From assembly GCA_964245075.1 (NCBI GenBank), contig CAXTLC010000010.1, positions 8,908 through 72,907 of the forward strand: DNA of 64,000 nucleotides, read 5' to 3'. Positions within the stretch are counted from its first letter, which is position 1, and every line of letters begins with the position of its first letter. The notes beneath the pieces are model-generated. The model was not told where the DNA came from and ran no database searches. It saw nothing but the letters and a program-made list of their open reading frames with translations. The stretch is from LMUY01 sp964245075 (GTDB taxonomy: Bacteria > Pseudomonadota > Alphaproteobacteria > Acetobacterales > Acetobacteraceae). This document shows, one piece after another, positions 45,211-54,571 of this stretch. Both the position numbers and the translations under genes were made by a program.

Positions 45211-46311
45211 ATGGGAATCGGCGTCTTCATCCCGATCGGGAACAATGGTTGGCTGATCAGCAGCACGTCGCCCCAGTACAAGCCGAGCTTCGGCCTCAAC
45301 AAGGCCGTGGTGCAGGCGGCGGAGCGGCATGGGCTCGACTTCGTGCTGTCCATGATCAAGCTGCGCGGCTTCGGCGGCCCGACGGAGTTCTGGGACCACA
45401 ACCTGGACTCGCTCACCCTGATGGCCGGGCTTGCCGCGGTCACCTCCCGCATCCGGCTGTTCGCCACCGTGCCGACCCTGGCGGTGCCGCCGGCCATCGC
45501 GGCCCGGATGGCGGTGACGATCGACAGCATCTCGCACGGGCGGTTCGGGCTGAACGTCATCACCGGCTGGCAGCGGCCGGAATACTCGCAGATGGGCCTC
45601 TGGCCGGGCGACGAGTACTTCGCCCGCCGCTATGATTTCGCCGCCGAATACGTCCGCGTCATGCGCGAGCTGTGGGAAACCGGCGTGTCCGACTTCCGCG
45701 GCGAGTTCTTCCAGATGGACGATTGCCGCCTCAGCCCGCTTCCGTCGGTCCCGATGAAGCTGGTTTGCGCCGGGCAGAGCGCCGCCGGCATGGCGTTCAC
45801 CGCGCAGTGGGCAGACTACAACTTCTGCCTGGGCAACGGGTTCAACACCCCGGCGGCCGTGGCGCCCACGATCGCGCGCATGCAGGCGGCGGCGGCGCAG
45901 GCCGGGCGCACGATCGCCAGCTTCCCGCTGTTCATGATCATCGCCGGCGAAACCGACGCGGAGGCGCTGGCGAAGTGGGACCTGTACAGCGCGGGCGTGG
46001 ACGGCGAGGCGGTGGCCTGGATGGCCGCGCAGGGCGCGGCCGACACCAGGCCGAACACGGACACCAACGTCCGGCAACTGACGGACGCGGCACGGGCGGT
46101 GAACTTCAACATGGGCACCCTGGTCGGCTCCTACCGCCACGTGGCCGCCATGCTGGACGAGTTGGCCGCCATCCCCGGGCTGGGCGGCGCCATGCTGACG
46201 TTCGACGAGTTCATCACCGGCACCGAGCTGTTCGGCACCCGCATCCAGCCGTTGATGCAGTCCCGCCGCCACGCCGCAGCGCCCCCCGCCGCCGGGGAGG
46301 CTGCCGCATGA
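45211..46311 (+). CDS. rutA: Pyrimidine oxygenase RutA
   Basis: A 366-residue flavin-dependent luciferase-like monooxygenase that opens the uracil ring to ureidoacrylate peracid. N-terminal hallmark: GIGVFIPIGNNGWLISSTSP. Further blocks are MIKLRGFGGPTEFWDHNLDS and HGRFGLNVITGWQRPEYSQM. ATG 45211 lies behind an AGCGGAGG ribosome site; the extension to 45160 is not conserved. Its stop overlaps the rutB start, beginning a tight rutABCD operon. Confidence 0.96.
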   Translation: MGIGVFIPIGNNGWLISSTSPQYKPSFGLNKAVVQAAERHGLDFVLSMIKLRGFGGPTEFWDHNLDSLTLMAGLAAVTSRIRLFATVPTLAVPPAIAARMAVTIDSISHGRFGLNVITGWQRPEYSQMGLWPGDEYFARRYDFAAEYVRVMRELWETGVSDFRGEFFQMDDCRLSPLPSVPMKLVCAGQSAAGMAFTAQWADYNFCLGNGFNTPAAVAPTIARMQAAAAQAGRTIASFPLFMIIAGETDAEALAKWDLYSAGVDGEAVAWMAAQGAADTRPNTDTNVRQLTDAARAVNFNMGTLVGSYRHVAAMLDELAAIPGLGGAMLTFDEFITGTELFGTRIQPLMQSRRHAAAPPAAGEAAA

Positions 46312-47057
46312 GCGCCCACGCCGGCTACCTTCCCGCTTCGGACCCGGACGCCCGGGCGTTGCCCGCCAAGCCGGAGCCGCTGATGTTCCGCCCGGATCAA
46401 TCGGCGCTGGTGGTGGTGGACATGCAGAACGCCTACGCCTCCCCGGGCGGCTACCTGGAGCTGGCCGGCTTCGACATCTCGGGCGCGGCAGCCGCGATCG
46501 CGCGCATCGCCGAGGCCATCGCCGTCGCGCGGGCGGCGCGGATGCCGGTCGTGTTCTTCCAGAACGGCTGGGACCCGGCCTATCAGGAAGCCGGCGGCCC
46601 GGGCTCGCCCAACTGGCACAAATCCAACGCCCTGAAGACGATGCGCGCCCGGCCGGAGCTGGAAGGCACGCTGCTGGCCAAGGGCGGGTGGGACTACGCC
46701 CTCGTGGACGCGCTGCAGCCGCTGCCGGGGGACATCGTGATCCCCAAGCCGCGCTACAGCGCGTTCTACAACACCAACCTGGACAGCGCCTTGCGCTCGC
46801 GCGGCATCCGCACGCTGGTGTTCACCGGGATCGCCACCAACGTCTGCGTCGAGTCCACGCTGCGGGATGGCTTCTTCCTGGAGTATTTCGGCGTGGTGCT
46901 GCACGACGCGACGCACGCTGCCGGTCCGCCTTTCGTGCAGGCGGCGGCGCTCTACAACATCCAGACGTTCTTTGGCTGGGTATCCAGCGTGGCGGAGTTC
47001 CGCTCCGCGCTGCAAGGCAACGCCGCCCCCATTCTGCCCATGGAAGGACAACCCTGA
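46308..47057 (+). CDS. rutB: Ureidoacrylate amidohydrolase RutB
   Basis: A 249-residue isochorismatase-fold hydrolase. The catalytic triad is visible: Asp38 (VVVDMQNAY), Lys147 (IPKPRYSAF) and Cys180 (GIATNVCVEST). It removes the urea-derived group as carbamate and yields aminoacrylate. ATGA overlap with rutA and TGATG overlap with rutC show translational coupling. Confidence 0.95.
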   Translation: MSAHAGYLPASDPDARALPAKPEPLMFRPDQSALVVVDMQNAYASPGGYLELAGFDISGAAAAIARIAEAIAVARAARMPVVFFQNGWDPAYQEAGGPGSPNWHKSNALKTMRARPELEGTLLAKGGWDYALVDALQPLPGDIVIPKPRYSAFYNTNLDSALRSRGIRTLVFTGIATNVCVESTLRDGFFLEYFGVVLHDATHAAGPPFVQAAALYNIQTFFGWVSSVAEFRSALQGNAAPILPMEGQP

Positions 47058-47446
47058 TGCCCATGACGGCCATCGTCCCGCCGGGGGCCGGCAAGCCGCT
47101 CGCGCCGTACTCGCCCGGCGTGCGGGCGGACAACGTCGTGTACGTCTCGGGTGCGCTTCCGCTCGACAAGGACGCGAACCTGGTGCACCCCGGGGATGCG
47201 GCCGCGCAAACGCGGCACGTGCTGGAAAGCATCAAGGCCGTGATCGAGGCGGCTGGCGGCACGATGGCGGACGTGACCTACAACGCGATCTTCATCGCCG
47301 ACCTGGCGCATTACGCGGCCATGAACGCGGTGTACGCGGAGTATTTCCCGGCCGACAAACCGGCGCGCTACTGCATCCAATGCGGCCTGGTGAAGCCGGG
47401 TGCGCTGGTGGAGATCGCGACCACCGCCCACCTCGCCCACGGCTGA
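47057..47446 (+). CDS. rutC: RutC, Rid-family aminoacrylate deaminase-like protein
   Basis: A 129-residue YjgF/Rid-family protein. Typical segments: LAPYSPGVRADNVVYVSGAL, AAQTRHVLESIKAVIEAAGG and a C-terminal KPGALVEIATTAHL (with the usual Arg replaced by Lys or hidden in PARYCIQCG). It speeds hydrolysis of aminoacrylate in the Rut pathway. One-base overlap with rutB; rutD starts six bases after its stop. Confidence 0.93.
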   Translation: MPMTAIVPPGAGKPLAPYSPGVRADNVVYVSGALPLDKDANLVHPGDAAAQTRHVLESIKAVIEAAGGTMADVTYNAIFIADLAHYAAMNAVYAEYFPADKPARYCIQCGLVKPGALVEIATTAHLAHG

Positions 47447-47452
47447 CCGCGG

Positions 47453-48235
47453 GTGGTGCGTTACGACCTGCTGGAACCCGGCACGGCCGGGGCGCCGGCG
47501 GTGCTGCTGTCGTCGGGGCTCGGCGGCGCTGCGGGCTACTGGGCGCCGCAAATCCCGGCGCTGCGCCCGGGTTGCCGCGTCGTCACCTACGACCACGCCG
47601 GGACCGGGCGCAGCGCGGGGGCGCTGCCGGCGGAGTATGCCATCGCGGATATGGCGGCGGACGCCTTGGAGGTGCTTGATGCAGCCGGGGTCGAGGCTTG
47701 CCATTTCGTGGGTCACGCGCTCGGCGGCCTGGTCGGGCTGGAGCTTGCGCGGCTCGCCCCGGCGCGGCTTGCCTCCTTGACCGTGGTGAATGGCTGGGCA
47801 AAGGCCGATGTGCACACCTTGCGATGCTTCGAGGCCCGGCTCGCCCTGTTGCAACACGTGGGCGTCGGCGCCTACGTCCGGGCACAGCCGATCTTCCTTT
47901 ACCCCGCGACCTGGCTCGCCGCGAACGAGGCCGCCATGGCGGCGGAGGACGCCCATGGCATCGCCGGGTTCCAGGGTAAGGACAGCTTGCTGAGCCGGGT
48001 CGGCGCCCTTCGGCGTTTCGACGCCACGGCTGACCTGGCCCGCGTCACCGTGCCCACGCTGGTGATCGCGACGCGGGACGACGTGCTGGTGCCCGCCACC
48101 CGGTCCGAACACTTGGCGGCAGCGATACCAGGGGCCGAGTTGGTGATGCTGGAACGCGGTGGCCACGCAGTCAACGTCACCGAGCCGGCGGCTTTCAACA
48201 CGGCGTTGCTGCGCTTCCTGCACCGCCATGGCTGA
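47453..48235 (+). CDS. rutD: RutD, alpha/beta-hydrolase of pyrimidine catabolism
   Basis: A 260-residue alpha/beta hydrolase. The oxyanion strand is LLSSGLGGAAGYW and the nucleophile elbow reads GHALGG (residues 87-92), with Ala89 where serine hydrolases have Ser. As far as I recall this is normal in RutD proteins. YDHAGTGRS and the final GGHAVNV (catalytic His) are present. Proposed role: hydrolysis of aminoacrylate or carbamate. GTG 47453 or 47456 may be used. rutE, rutF and rutG are absent from this window. Confidence 0.88.
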   Translation: MVRYDLLEPGTAGAPAVLLSSGLGGAAGYWAPQIPALRPGCRVVTYDHAGTGRSAGALPAEYAIADMAADALEVLDAAGVEACHFVGHALGGLVGLELARLAPARLASLTVVNGWAKADVHTLRCFEARLALLQHVGVGAYVRAQPIFLYPATWLAANEAAMAAEDAHGIAGFQGKDSLLSRVGALRRFDATADLARVTVPTLVIATRDDVLVPATRSEHLAAAIPGAELVMLERGGHAVNVTEPAAFNTALLRFLHRHG

Positions 48236-48390
48236 GGCAGCGCACCTTTCCCCACCCGGCCGCCGCGATCGTGCCACCGCGTTCCAGCGCCGTGCCGAGC
48301 AAGACGGCCAGGACAGCGCCCACACAGCCCGACCGACACCTGCGGACGGTCTGCGAACACGGTCGCAGACACTGGCGGAAGACGTCAGGC

Positions 48391-48575
48391 CATCGCTGGC
48401 GCGCGCTGGTCGAGGCTGACGCCAACCCGTTCAAGCAGGTGATCGGGGACGGACTGCGCTCGCGCACGGACGCCGACGCAGGGTGGAGATCGCCCTCGTT
48501 GCCGGCGTCCTGAAACGGATGCCCGAACTCGGACGCCCCGAGTGCGTCCGCATCGCCCAACGGCGCGCGCCGGCA
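48391..48575 (+). pseudogene. Remnant of an IS5-like transposase C-terminus
   Basis: One frame reads ANPFKQVIGDGLRSRTDA. After a frameshift a second frame continues with VEIALVAGVLKRMPELGRPE and CVRIA. Both pieces look like the conserved C-terminal end of DDE transposases of the IS5 type. No complete gene or terminal repeats are found. The remainder of the 620-base gap between rutD and ugpB shows no gene. Confidence 0.45.
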
Positions 48576-48650
48576 GGCGTTCCCTGCCCTCTCGATGAGA
48601 GATGCAACGTAGTCCCGCCCAGTGGACGATGCTGTGCAGCGTGGGCAAGC

Positions 48651-48701
48651 GCTAGAGCATCATCCGACCGAGCGGGATCACCCGTCGGATAAAGATGCTC
48701 G
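48651..48701. repeat. Dispersed intergenic palindromic element (alphaproteobacterial type)
   Basis: The sequence begins CTAGAGCATCATCCGACC and closes with GTCGGATAAAGATGCTC, forming an imperfect hairpin. This CTAGAGCAT...GATGCTC pattern is a familiar dispersed intergenic element in alphaproteobacteria. It sits just before a second, perfect hairpin. Confidence 0.6.
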
Positions 48702-48712
48702 TGGAAACAAAT

Positions 48713-48760
48713 GGCTAGAGCGTCAGCCGTGCGTCTATCAGCACGGCTGACGCTCTAGCC
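48713..48760. repeat. Perfect 20-bp inverted repeat upstream of ugpB
   Basis: Arms at 48713-48732 and 48741-48760 are exactly complementary (GGCTAGAGCGTCAGCCGTGC against its reverse complement) with an 8-base loop GTCTATCA. It may be a transcription terminator working in both directions, although no U-run follows, or a mobile palindromic element. About 100 bases separate it from ugpB. Confidence 0.85.
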
Positions 48761-48864
48761 GCCCTTCGCAGGCCCCTACTTCACACGACCGTCATCGGTC
48801 TGCCACTGTGGCGTAACGGCGGGGGCTTACTCCGCAGCGTCCACGATATCCGGGAGTGAACCAG

Positions 48865-50193
48865 ATGCTTCGTCGTAGTCTGCTCGGCGCCGCAGCCGCC
48901 CTCGCCGTGGCGCCCGCCGCGCGCGCCCAAGGGGCCAAGACCCGCGTGGTGTTCTGGCATGCCATGACTGCCGCGTTGAACGAGGAGGTGAACCGGCTGG
49001 CCGCGGCGTTCAACGCGTCCCAGGGGCAGTACGAGGTGCAGCCGGTGTTCAAGGGCACCTATGCCGAGACGCTGACCGCCGCCATTGCCGCCTTCCGCGC
49101 CGGCCAGGCGCCGAACCTGGTGCAGGTGTTCGAGGTCGGCACCGGCACTATGCTGGCCGCCGGCGCCGCGGTGAAGCCGGCCTGGCAGCTCATCGCGGAG
49201 ACCGGGGCCGACATCAAGGCGGAGAACTACATTCCCGCCGTGCGCGGCTATTACAGCCTGGCGGACGGGCGGATGGCGTCCGTGCCGTTCAACTCCTCCA
49301 CCGCCGTGATGTGGATCAACAAGGACGCGTTCGAGAAGGCCGGGCTGGATCCGGAGCACGCCCCCGCCACGTACGACGAGGTGCGGGCGGCGGGCGAGGC
49401 GCTGAAGGCCAAGTCCGGCGCCCCCATCCCGATCTCGACTGGCTGGTTCTCCTGGATCCATCTGGAGGAGTATGCCGCGATCCACGACATCGGCTTCGCC
49501 AGCGAGGATGACGGGTTCGACGGGCTCGGCGCGCAGCTGCAACTGAACAAGCCCGACTTCGTCAAGCAGTTGCAGCGGTTCATGGACTGGCAGAAGGACG
49601 GCATCTTCAAGTACGGCGGACGGGACGCGCAGGCGGATGCGGTGTTCCTGTCCGGGCAGACCGGCATCAGCTTCAACAGCTCCGGCGAGCGTGGCGACCT
49701 GATCAAGAGCGCCACCTTCAGGTGGGCGCCCGCCTTTCTGCCCTACGACCCGGCGATTGCCGCCCAGCCAATAAACTCCATCATCGGCGGCGGCAGCCTG
49801 TGGGCCATGACGGCACCGAACCGGCCGGAGGCGGAGTACAGAAGCGCCGCCGAGTTCCTCGCCTTCCTCGCCAAGCCGGACAACGCCGCCGCCTGGCATC
49901 AGCACACCGGCTACGTGCCCGTCACGCTGGCGGGCTACGAGCTGTCCAAGCAGCAGGGCTATTACGGGAGGAACCCGGGAACCGAGCTGCCGATCCAGCA
50001 GCTGACGCGCGGCACGGTGACGGCCAACAGTCGCGGCCTGCGCCTGGGCCGGCTGCCTGAGATCCGCAACATCATCTACGAGGAAGTGGAGAAGGCGCTG
50101 CAGGGCGCCCAAACCGCCCAGACCGCGATGGACAGCGCCACCAGCCGCGGCAACCGCGTGCTGCGGGAATTCGAGAAGTCGGCTAAGACCTGA
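48865..50193 (+). CDS. ugpB: sn-glycerol-3-phosphate ABC transporter substrate-binding protein UgpB
   Basis: A 442-residue periplasmic protein with a cleavable signal peptide (MLRRSLLGAAAALAVAPAAR, cut near ARAQ). UgpB blocks: VVFWHAMTAALNEEVNRLAA, FKGTYAETLTAAIAAFRAGQ, PNLVQVFEVGTGTM and AWHQHTGYVPVTLAGYELSK. It captures glycerol-3-phosphate or glycerophosphodiesters. ATG 48865 follows a CCGGGAG ribosome site; a GTG at 48856 is possible. It is followed by a hairpin before ugpA, which fits higher expression of the binding protein. Confidence 0.94.
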   Translation: MLRRSLLGAAAALAVAPAARAQGAKTRVVFWHAMTAALNEEVNRLAAAFNASQGQYEVQPVFKGTYAETLTAAIAAFRAGQAPNLVQVFEVGTGTMLAAGAAVKPAWQLIAETGADIKAENYIPAVRGYYSLADGRMASVPFNSSTAVMWINKDAFEKAGLDPEHAPATYDEVRAAGEALKAKSGAPIPISTGWFSWIHLEEYAAIHDIGFASEDDGFDGLGAQLQLNKPDFVKQLQRFMDWQKDGIFKYGGRDAQADAVFLSGQTGISFNSSGERGDLIKSATFRWAPAFLPYDPAIAAQPINSIIGGGSLWAMTAPNRPEAEYRSAAEFLAFLAKPDNAAAWHQHTGYVPVTLAGYELSKQQGYYGRNPGTELPIQQLTRGTVTANSRGLRLGRLPEIRNIIYEEVEKALQGAQTAQTAMDSATSRGNRVLREFEKSAKT

Positions 50194-50374
50194 CGGCTCA
50201 CCGGGGAAAGGCTGTCATGACAGGGCGGAGCAGCCTGAAGGCTTCGCGTGCGCATCGCGTGGAATGGCTGCGGCGGGTCGCCCCTGTCATCCACGGCATG
50301 ACGCACCCACTCAGCGTGCCGAACTGCCGGTGTCCGGCGCCGATCCGTCTTCTACGTCACCAACCGGGCCCCTT

Positions 50375-50401
50375 GGACGCCAGGCTCAAGGCCTGGCGTC
50401 C
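50375..50401 (+). terminator. Hairpin in the ugpB-ugpA spacer
   Basis: Perfect 11-bp stem GGACGCCAGGC/GCCTGGCGTCC with loop TCAAG, 20 bases before the ugpA ATG, without a U-run. It may cause partial termination or protect the ugpB mRNA from 3' decay, giving excess binding protein. The rest of the spacer (50194-50374) contains no recognised gene. Confidence 0.5.
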
Positions 50402-50420
50402 TGGGTGCCTGGCCTAGCCG

Positions 50421-51293
50421 ATGCGTCGCACCACCTTCCCCGGCTGGGTGCTGCCGGTCTGCCTTGTGCTGCCGCAGCTTGCCCTGACGGCCGTGTTCTT
50501 CCTGCTGCCGGCGGGCGAGGCCGTGTGGTCCAGCCTTACCCGCACCGATCCCTTCGGGATTTCCGAAGTCTTCGTCGGGCTGGACAACTTCACCGACCTG
50601 TTCGGCGACCCCCTCTACGTGGAAACGGTATGGCGCACGGTGGGCTTCGTGACCGCCGTGTGCGGGCTGTCCATGGCGGCGGCGCTGCTGCTGGCGGCGA
50701 TGACGGAGGGCGCCGTGCGCGGGCGCGGGTTCTACCGCACCATGCTGATCTGGCCCTATGCCGTGGCGCCTTCCGTGGCGGGGGTGATCTGGCTGTTCCT
50801 GCTGCACCCGCAGATCGGGCTGCTCGGCCGTTGGCTGAACCGGACGGTCGGCTGGGACTACGCGCTGAACGGCAAGCAGGCGATGCTGATGGTGATCCTC
50901 GCCTCTGCCTGGAAGCAGGTCAGCTACAACTACATCTTCTTCGTCGCCGGGCTGCAATCGATCCCGCGCGCGGTGACGGAGGCAGCGCGGATCGACGGCG
51001 CGCGCGGCTGGCGCCGCTTCCGCACCATCACCCTGCCGTTGCTGATGCCGACGATGTTCTTCCTGCTGGTGGTGGACGTGGTGTATGCCGCGTTCGACAC
51101 GTTCGGCCCGATCTGGGCGCTGACGCATGGCGGCCCAGGCAAATCCACCGAGACGCTGCTGGTGAAGGTGTACCGCGACGGGGTGATCAACCTCGACCTG
51201 GGCTCGTCCTCCGCCCAGTCGGTGGTGTTGATGCTGGGGGTGATCGTGCTGGTGGCGCTGCAATTCCGCTTCCTGGGGCGGCGGCAGGCATGA
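50421..51293 (+). CDS. ugpA: Glycerol-3-phosphate ABC transporter permease UgpA
   Basis: A 290-residue permease with six membrane helices. The N-terminus (LPVCLVLPQLALTAVFFLLP) and coupling loop (EAARIDGARGWRRFRTITLP) fit UgpA, as does FGPIWALTHGGPGKSTETLL. It forms a heterodimer with UgpE. The ugpE ATG overlaps its stop codon. Confidence 0.94.
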   Translation: MRRTTFPGWVLPVCLVLPQLALTAVFFLLPAGEAVWSSLTRTDPFGISEVFVGLDNFTDLFGDPLYVETVWRTVGFVTAVCGLSMAAALLLAAMTEGAVRGRGFYRTMLIWPYAVAPSVAGVIWLFLLHPQIGLLGRWLNRTVGWDYALNGKQAMLMVILASAWKQVSYNYIFFVAGLQSIPRAVTEAARIDGARGWRRFRTITLPLLMPTMFFLLVVDVVYAAFDTFGPIWALTHGGPGKSTETLLVKVYRDGVINLDLGSSSAQSVVLMLGVIVLVALQFRFLGRRQA

Positions 51294-52300
51294 GCCGCGC
51301 GCCGCTTCTCCCGCCCTCCCTGGGAAAGGGCGGAGCTGCCAAAGCTTCCATGCACCCTGGCGCATGGAGTGGCAGCGAAGGGCGGGACCAGGGAGCCGCG
51401 CGCACCAACGCCGGTTCGGGGCCAGGCGCCCTCACCCAACCCGCTCCCGGAGGGAAGGGGCTTCCCGGTGGGTTGACGGCCGACCAGATCGTAACCCACG
51501 GCGTGCTGATCCTCGGCGTGCTGCTGTTCGCGCTGCCGATCTGGATGCTGGTCGCCGGGTCGACGCAGGACACGGGCGCCATCGCGCGCGGCCAGTTGTC
51601 GCTGCTGCCCAACCCGGGCGGCTTCGGCGTGTACCGCGACGTGCTGGCGCAAGGCGGGGCGGGGGCGCAGCCGGTGTGGCGGATGCTGCTGGTCTCGTTC
51701 GCCATGGCGCTCGCCATCGCGTTCGGCAAGATCGTGATCTCCGTCCTATCCGCCTACGCCGTCACGTTCTTCCGCTGGCCGCTCCGCTCCGTGGCCTTCG
51801 CGGTGATCTTCCTGACGCTGATGCTGCCGGTGGAGGTGCGGATCATTCCCACCTACACCGTCGTGGCCGGGTTCGGCATGATCAACACCTTTGGCGGCCT
51901 CACCGTGCCGCTGATCGCGTCCGCCACCGCGACCCTGCTGTTCCGCCAGGTGTTCCTCGCCGTGCCGGACGAGCTGGTGGAAGCGGCGCGCATCGACGGC
52001 GCCGGGCCGTGGCGCTTCCTGCGCGACATCCTGCTGCCGGTGTCGTCGGCCAACATCGCGGCGCTGTTCGTGATCCTGTTCGTCTATGGCTGGAACCAGT
52101 ACCTGTGGCCGCTGCTGGTCGCCACCGACCCGCGGCTGGACACGATCGTGATCGGCATCGTGAAGATGATCGGCGTGGAGAACGCGGTGGAGTGGAACCA
52201 GGTCATGGCCGTTGCCGTGCTGGCGTTGCTGCCGCCAGTGGCCGTGGTGCTGGTGCTGCAACGCTGGTTCGTGGCCGGCCTGACGGAAAGCGACAAGTAG
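51290..52300 (+). CDS. ugpE: Glycerol-3-phosphate ABC transporter permease UgpE with repeat-derived N-terminal insert
   Basis: A 336-residue permease with six helices; coupling loop EAARIDGAGPWRFLRDILLP. The recognisable protein starts at LTADQIVTHGVLILG (residue 62). Residues about 4-60 (GKGGAAKASMHPGAWSG...) are low-complexity and correspond to a palindromic repeat in the DNA. UgpE homologues are usually about 280 residues, so the extra segment is odd. Either translation runs from ATG 51290 through the repeat, in frame, or it starts at TTG 51473 behind GGAGGGAAGGGG. ugpC begins at the base following its stop. Confidence 0.88.
   Translation: MSRAPLLPPSLGKGGAAKASMHPGAWSGSEGRDQGAARTNAGSGPGALTQPAPGGKGLPGGLTADQIVTHGVLILGVLLFALPIWMLVAGSTQDTGAIARGQLSLLPNPGGFGVYRDVLAQGGAGAQPVWRMLLVSFAMALAIAFGKIVISVLSAYAVTFFRWPLRSVAFAVIFLTLMLPVEVRIIPTYTVVAGFGMINTFGGLTVPLIASATATLLFRQVFLAVPDELVEAARIDGAGPWRFLRDILLPVSSANIAALFVILFVYGWNQYLWPLLVATDPRLDTIVIGIVKMIGVENAVEWNQVMAVAVLALLPPVAVVLVLQRWFVAGLTESDK
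51316..51395. repeat. Nested palindromic element inside the ugpE 5' coding region
   Basis: Nested inverted repeats: CTCCCTGG (51316-51323) with CCAGGGAG (51388-51395), GCTGCCA (51335-51341) with TGGCAGC (51370-51376), and TCCAT (51347-51351) with ATGGA (51364-51368). A companion segment at about 51430-51475 contains CCCTCACCCAACCCGCTCC and CGGAGGGAAGGGG, a common dispersed intergenic repeat theme in GC-rich bacteria. Confidence 0.75.
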
Positions 52301-53356
<1,056 letters not shown>

Positions 53357-53488
53357 GGCGCCGTCCCAGGGCTCCGAATCCAAGTTTCACGTGATCTGAG
53401 TGCTTAGAACAGGACGACATGGTGAGGTGGTGCCCGTTCTTCGGACAGGTGGTTAAGGTCGGTCTGCCTGACGAGAAGAACGGACCCC

Positions 53489-53640
53489 ATGACGGGCAAG
53501 CGGAGGCGGCATCGGCTAAGTTCAAGGCGCGTGTGGCACTGGAGGCGCTGCGGGTGAGCTGACAACGGCGCAGTTGGCGACCGAGCACGGCATCCACCAG
53601 TGTGGTGGTGGGCGAGTGAGAGGAGCAGGCCAGGGATGGT
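53489..53640 (+). pseudogene. IS3-family transposase OrfA remnant
   Basis: Starting at ATG 53489 the DNA encodes, across at least two frameshifts, the pieces MTGKRRRH, KFKARVALEALR and ELTTAQLATEHGIHQ. Together they match the N-terminus of IS3-group OrfA proteins. No OrfB or inverted repeats are recognised. Confidence 0.65.
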
Positions 53641-53737
53641 CTGGTTCAGCACTGGCTGGCGTCGAGGGAGCTGAAGACCGGCCCACCTTGTTCAGCACGG
53701 TGGCATTACGAAGGCAGAAGCGGACGATCGCCGCAAC

Positions 53738-53953
53738 ATGCGGGCACCCACGACGCGACGGCAAGCTGAACAGCCTTTTGCGATCGCGCGGACCGATGGT
53801 GCCCCGCTCGCCTTCGGCGGGCCATGGGAGAACTGGACCGATCCGGCCGACGGGGGCGTGACCCGCACCTTCGCCACCATCACCACAGACGCGAACGCGA
53901 CGGTTGCGCCGGTCCACAACCGCATGCCGGCTATCCTGGAGCCGGCGGACTGA
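53738..53953 (+). pseudogene. Truncated SRAP (YedK/HMCES-like) peptidase fragment
   Basis: About 70 codons encode FAIARTDGAPLAFGGPWENW, then VTRTFATITTDANATVAPVH and NRMPAILEPAD before a stop. This is the middle to late part of the SRAP domain, including the active-site His region (HNRMP), but the catalytic N-terminal Cys2 half and the C-terminus are missing. The intact protein would crosslink to abasic sites in single-stranded DNA. It is a decayed relic among transposase fragments. Confidence 0.65.
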
Positions 53954-54039
53954 CCGCCCTGGCTGGGGGGCGGAGGGCGATGCCGGGCGCTGTCGCGGGC
54001 CGCCAAGGGCGTGTTGCCCCACGGCGTGACGTTGCCGGG

Positions 54040-54571
54040 CTTTCCGATGTCGCCAGCGACGGCCGCTGCATCGGCGGTGGCCACGGTGTTCAGCACAAGG
54101 GTAGCCATGCGCGGCATCGGCCCGAGCAGTACCTCGCGCGCCATCGTCAACCGCCGCACCTTCATGAACCGCTGCACCGAACCCAGGTGGCCGGCGCTGA
54201 ACCGGTCAGGATGCAGGCCACGTAGCCGCTCCAGCGCATCGACTGGCGACAGTGCCGGCTTCGCTTCCAGCCAGGCCCGCAGCTGATCACGCACCGGATC
54301 CAACATCGACGCCTGCATCCCCGGCTTGGACCCGCACGTAGCGGCGCCGGTGGGTTGGCCGACGCTCTCTCTCCGGCCACGCAGGCTTCAGGCTCTCCGC
54401 AAACCGCGCCAAGTCGATTGGGGCTGGCGGCTCGTTGCGCCCGGCACCCGTGCCGCGCTCGTCCACCCGCCGGCCCAGATCCGCCTGCGCTGCCCATACC
54501 TCCGCCAGCAGGAGAACCGGATCGGCGTCGCTCAGCATGTCGCGCAACCGCGTTTTATCCTCCTCCGACAC
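54040..54571 (-). pseudogene. Degenerate transposase C-terminal region
   Basis: The minus strand encodes EEDKTRLRDMLSDADPVLLL... ending PTHRRRYVRVQ. After a frameshift near 54310 a second frame gives MLDPVRDQLRAWLEAKPAL, LERLRGLHPDRFSAGHL and GSVQRFMKVRR. This resembles the region between the helix-turn-helix and the end of integrase-type (IS21-like) transposases. Family assignment is uncertain. The broken frame shows it is inactive. Confidence 0.45.

Noticed and set aside
47453..48235. RutD as an inactivated hydrolase because Ala89 replaces the nucleophilic serine
   Set aside because: To my knowledge GHALG is typical of RutD proteins, so the change is not specific to this gene.
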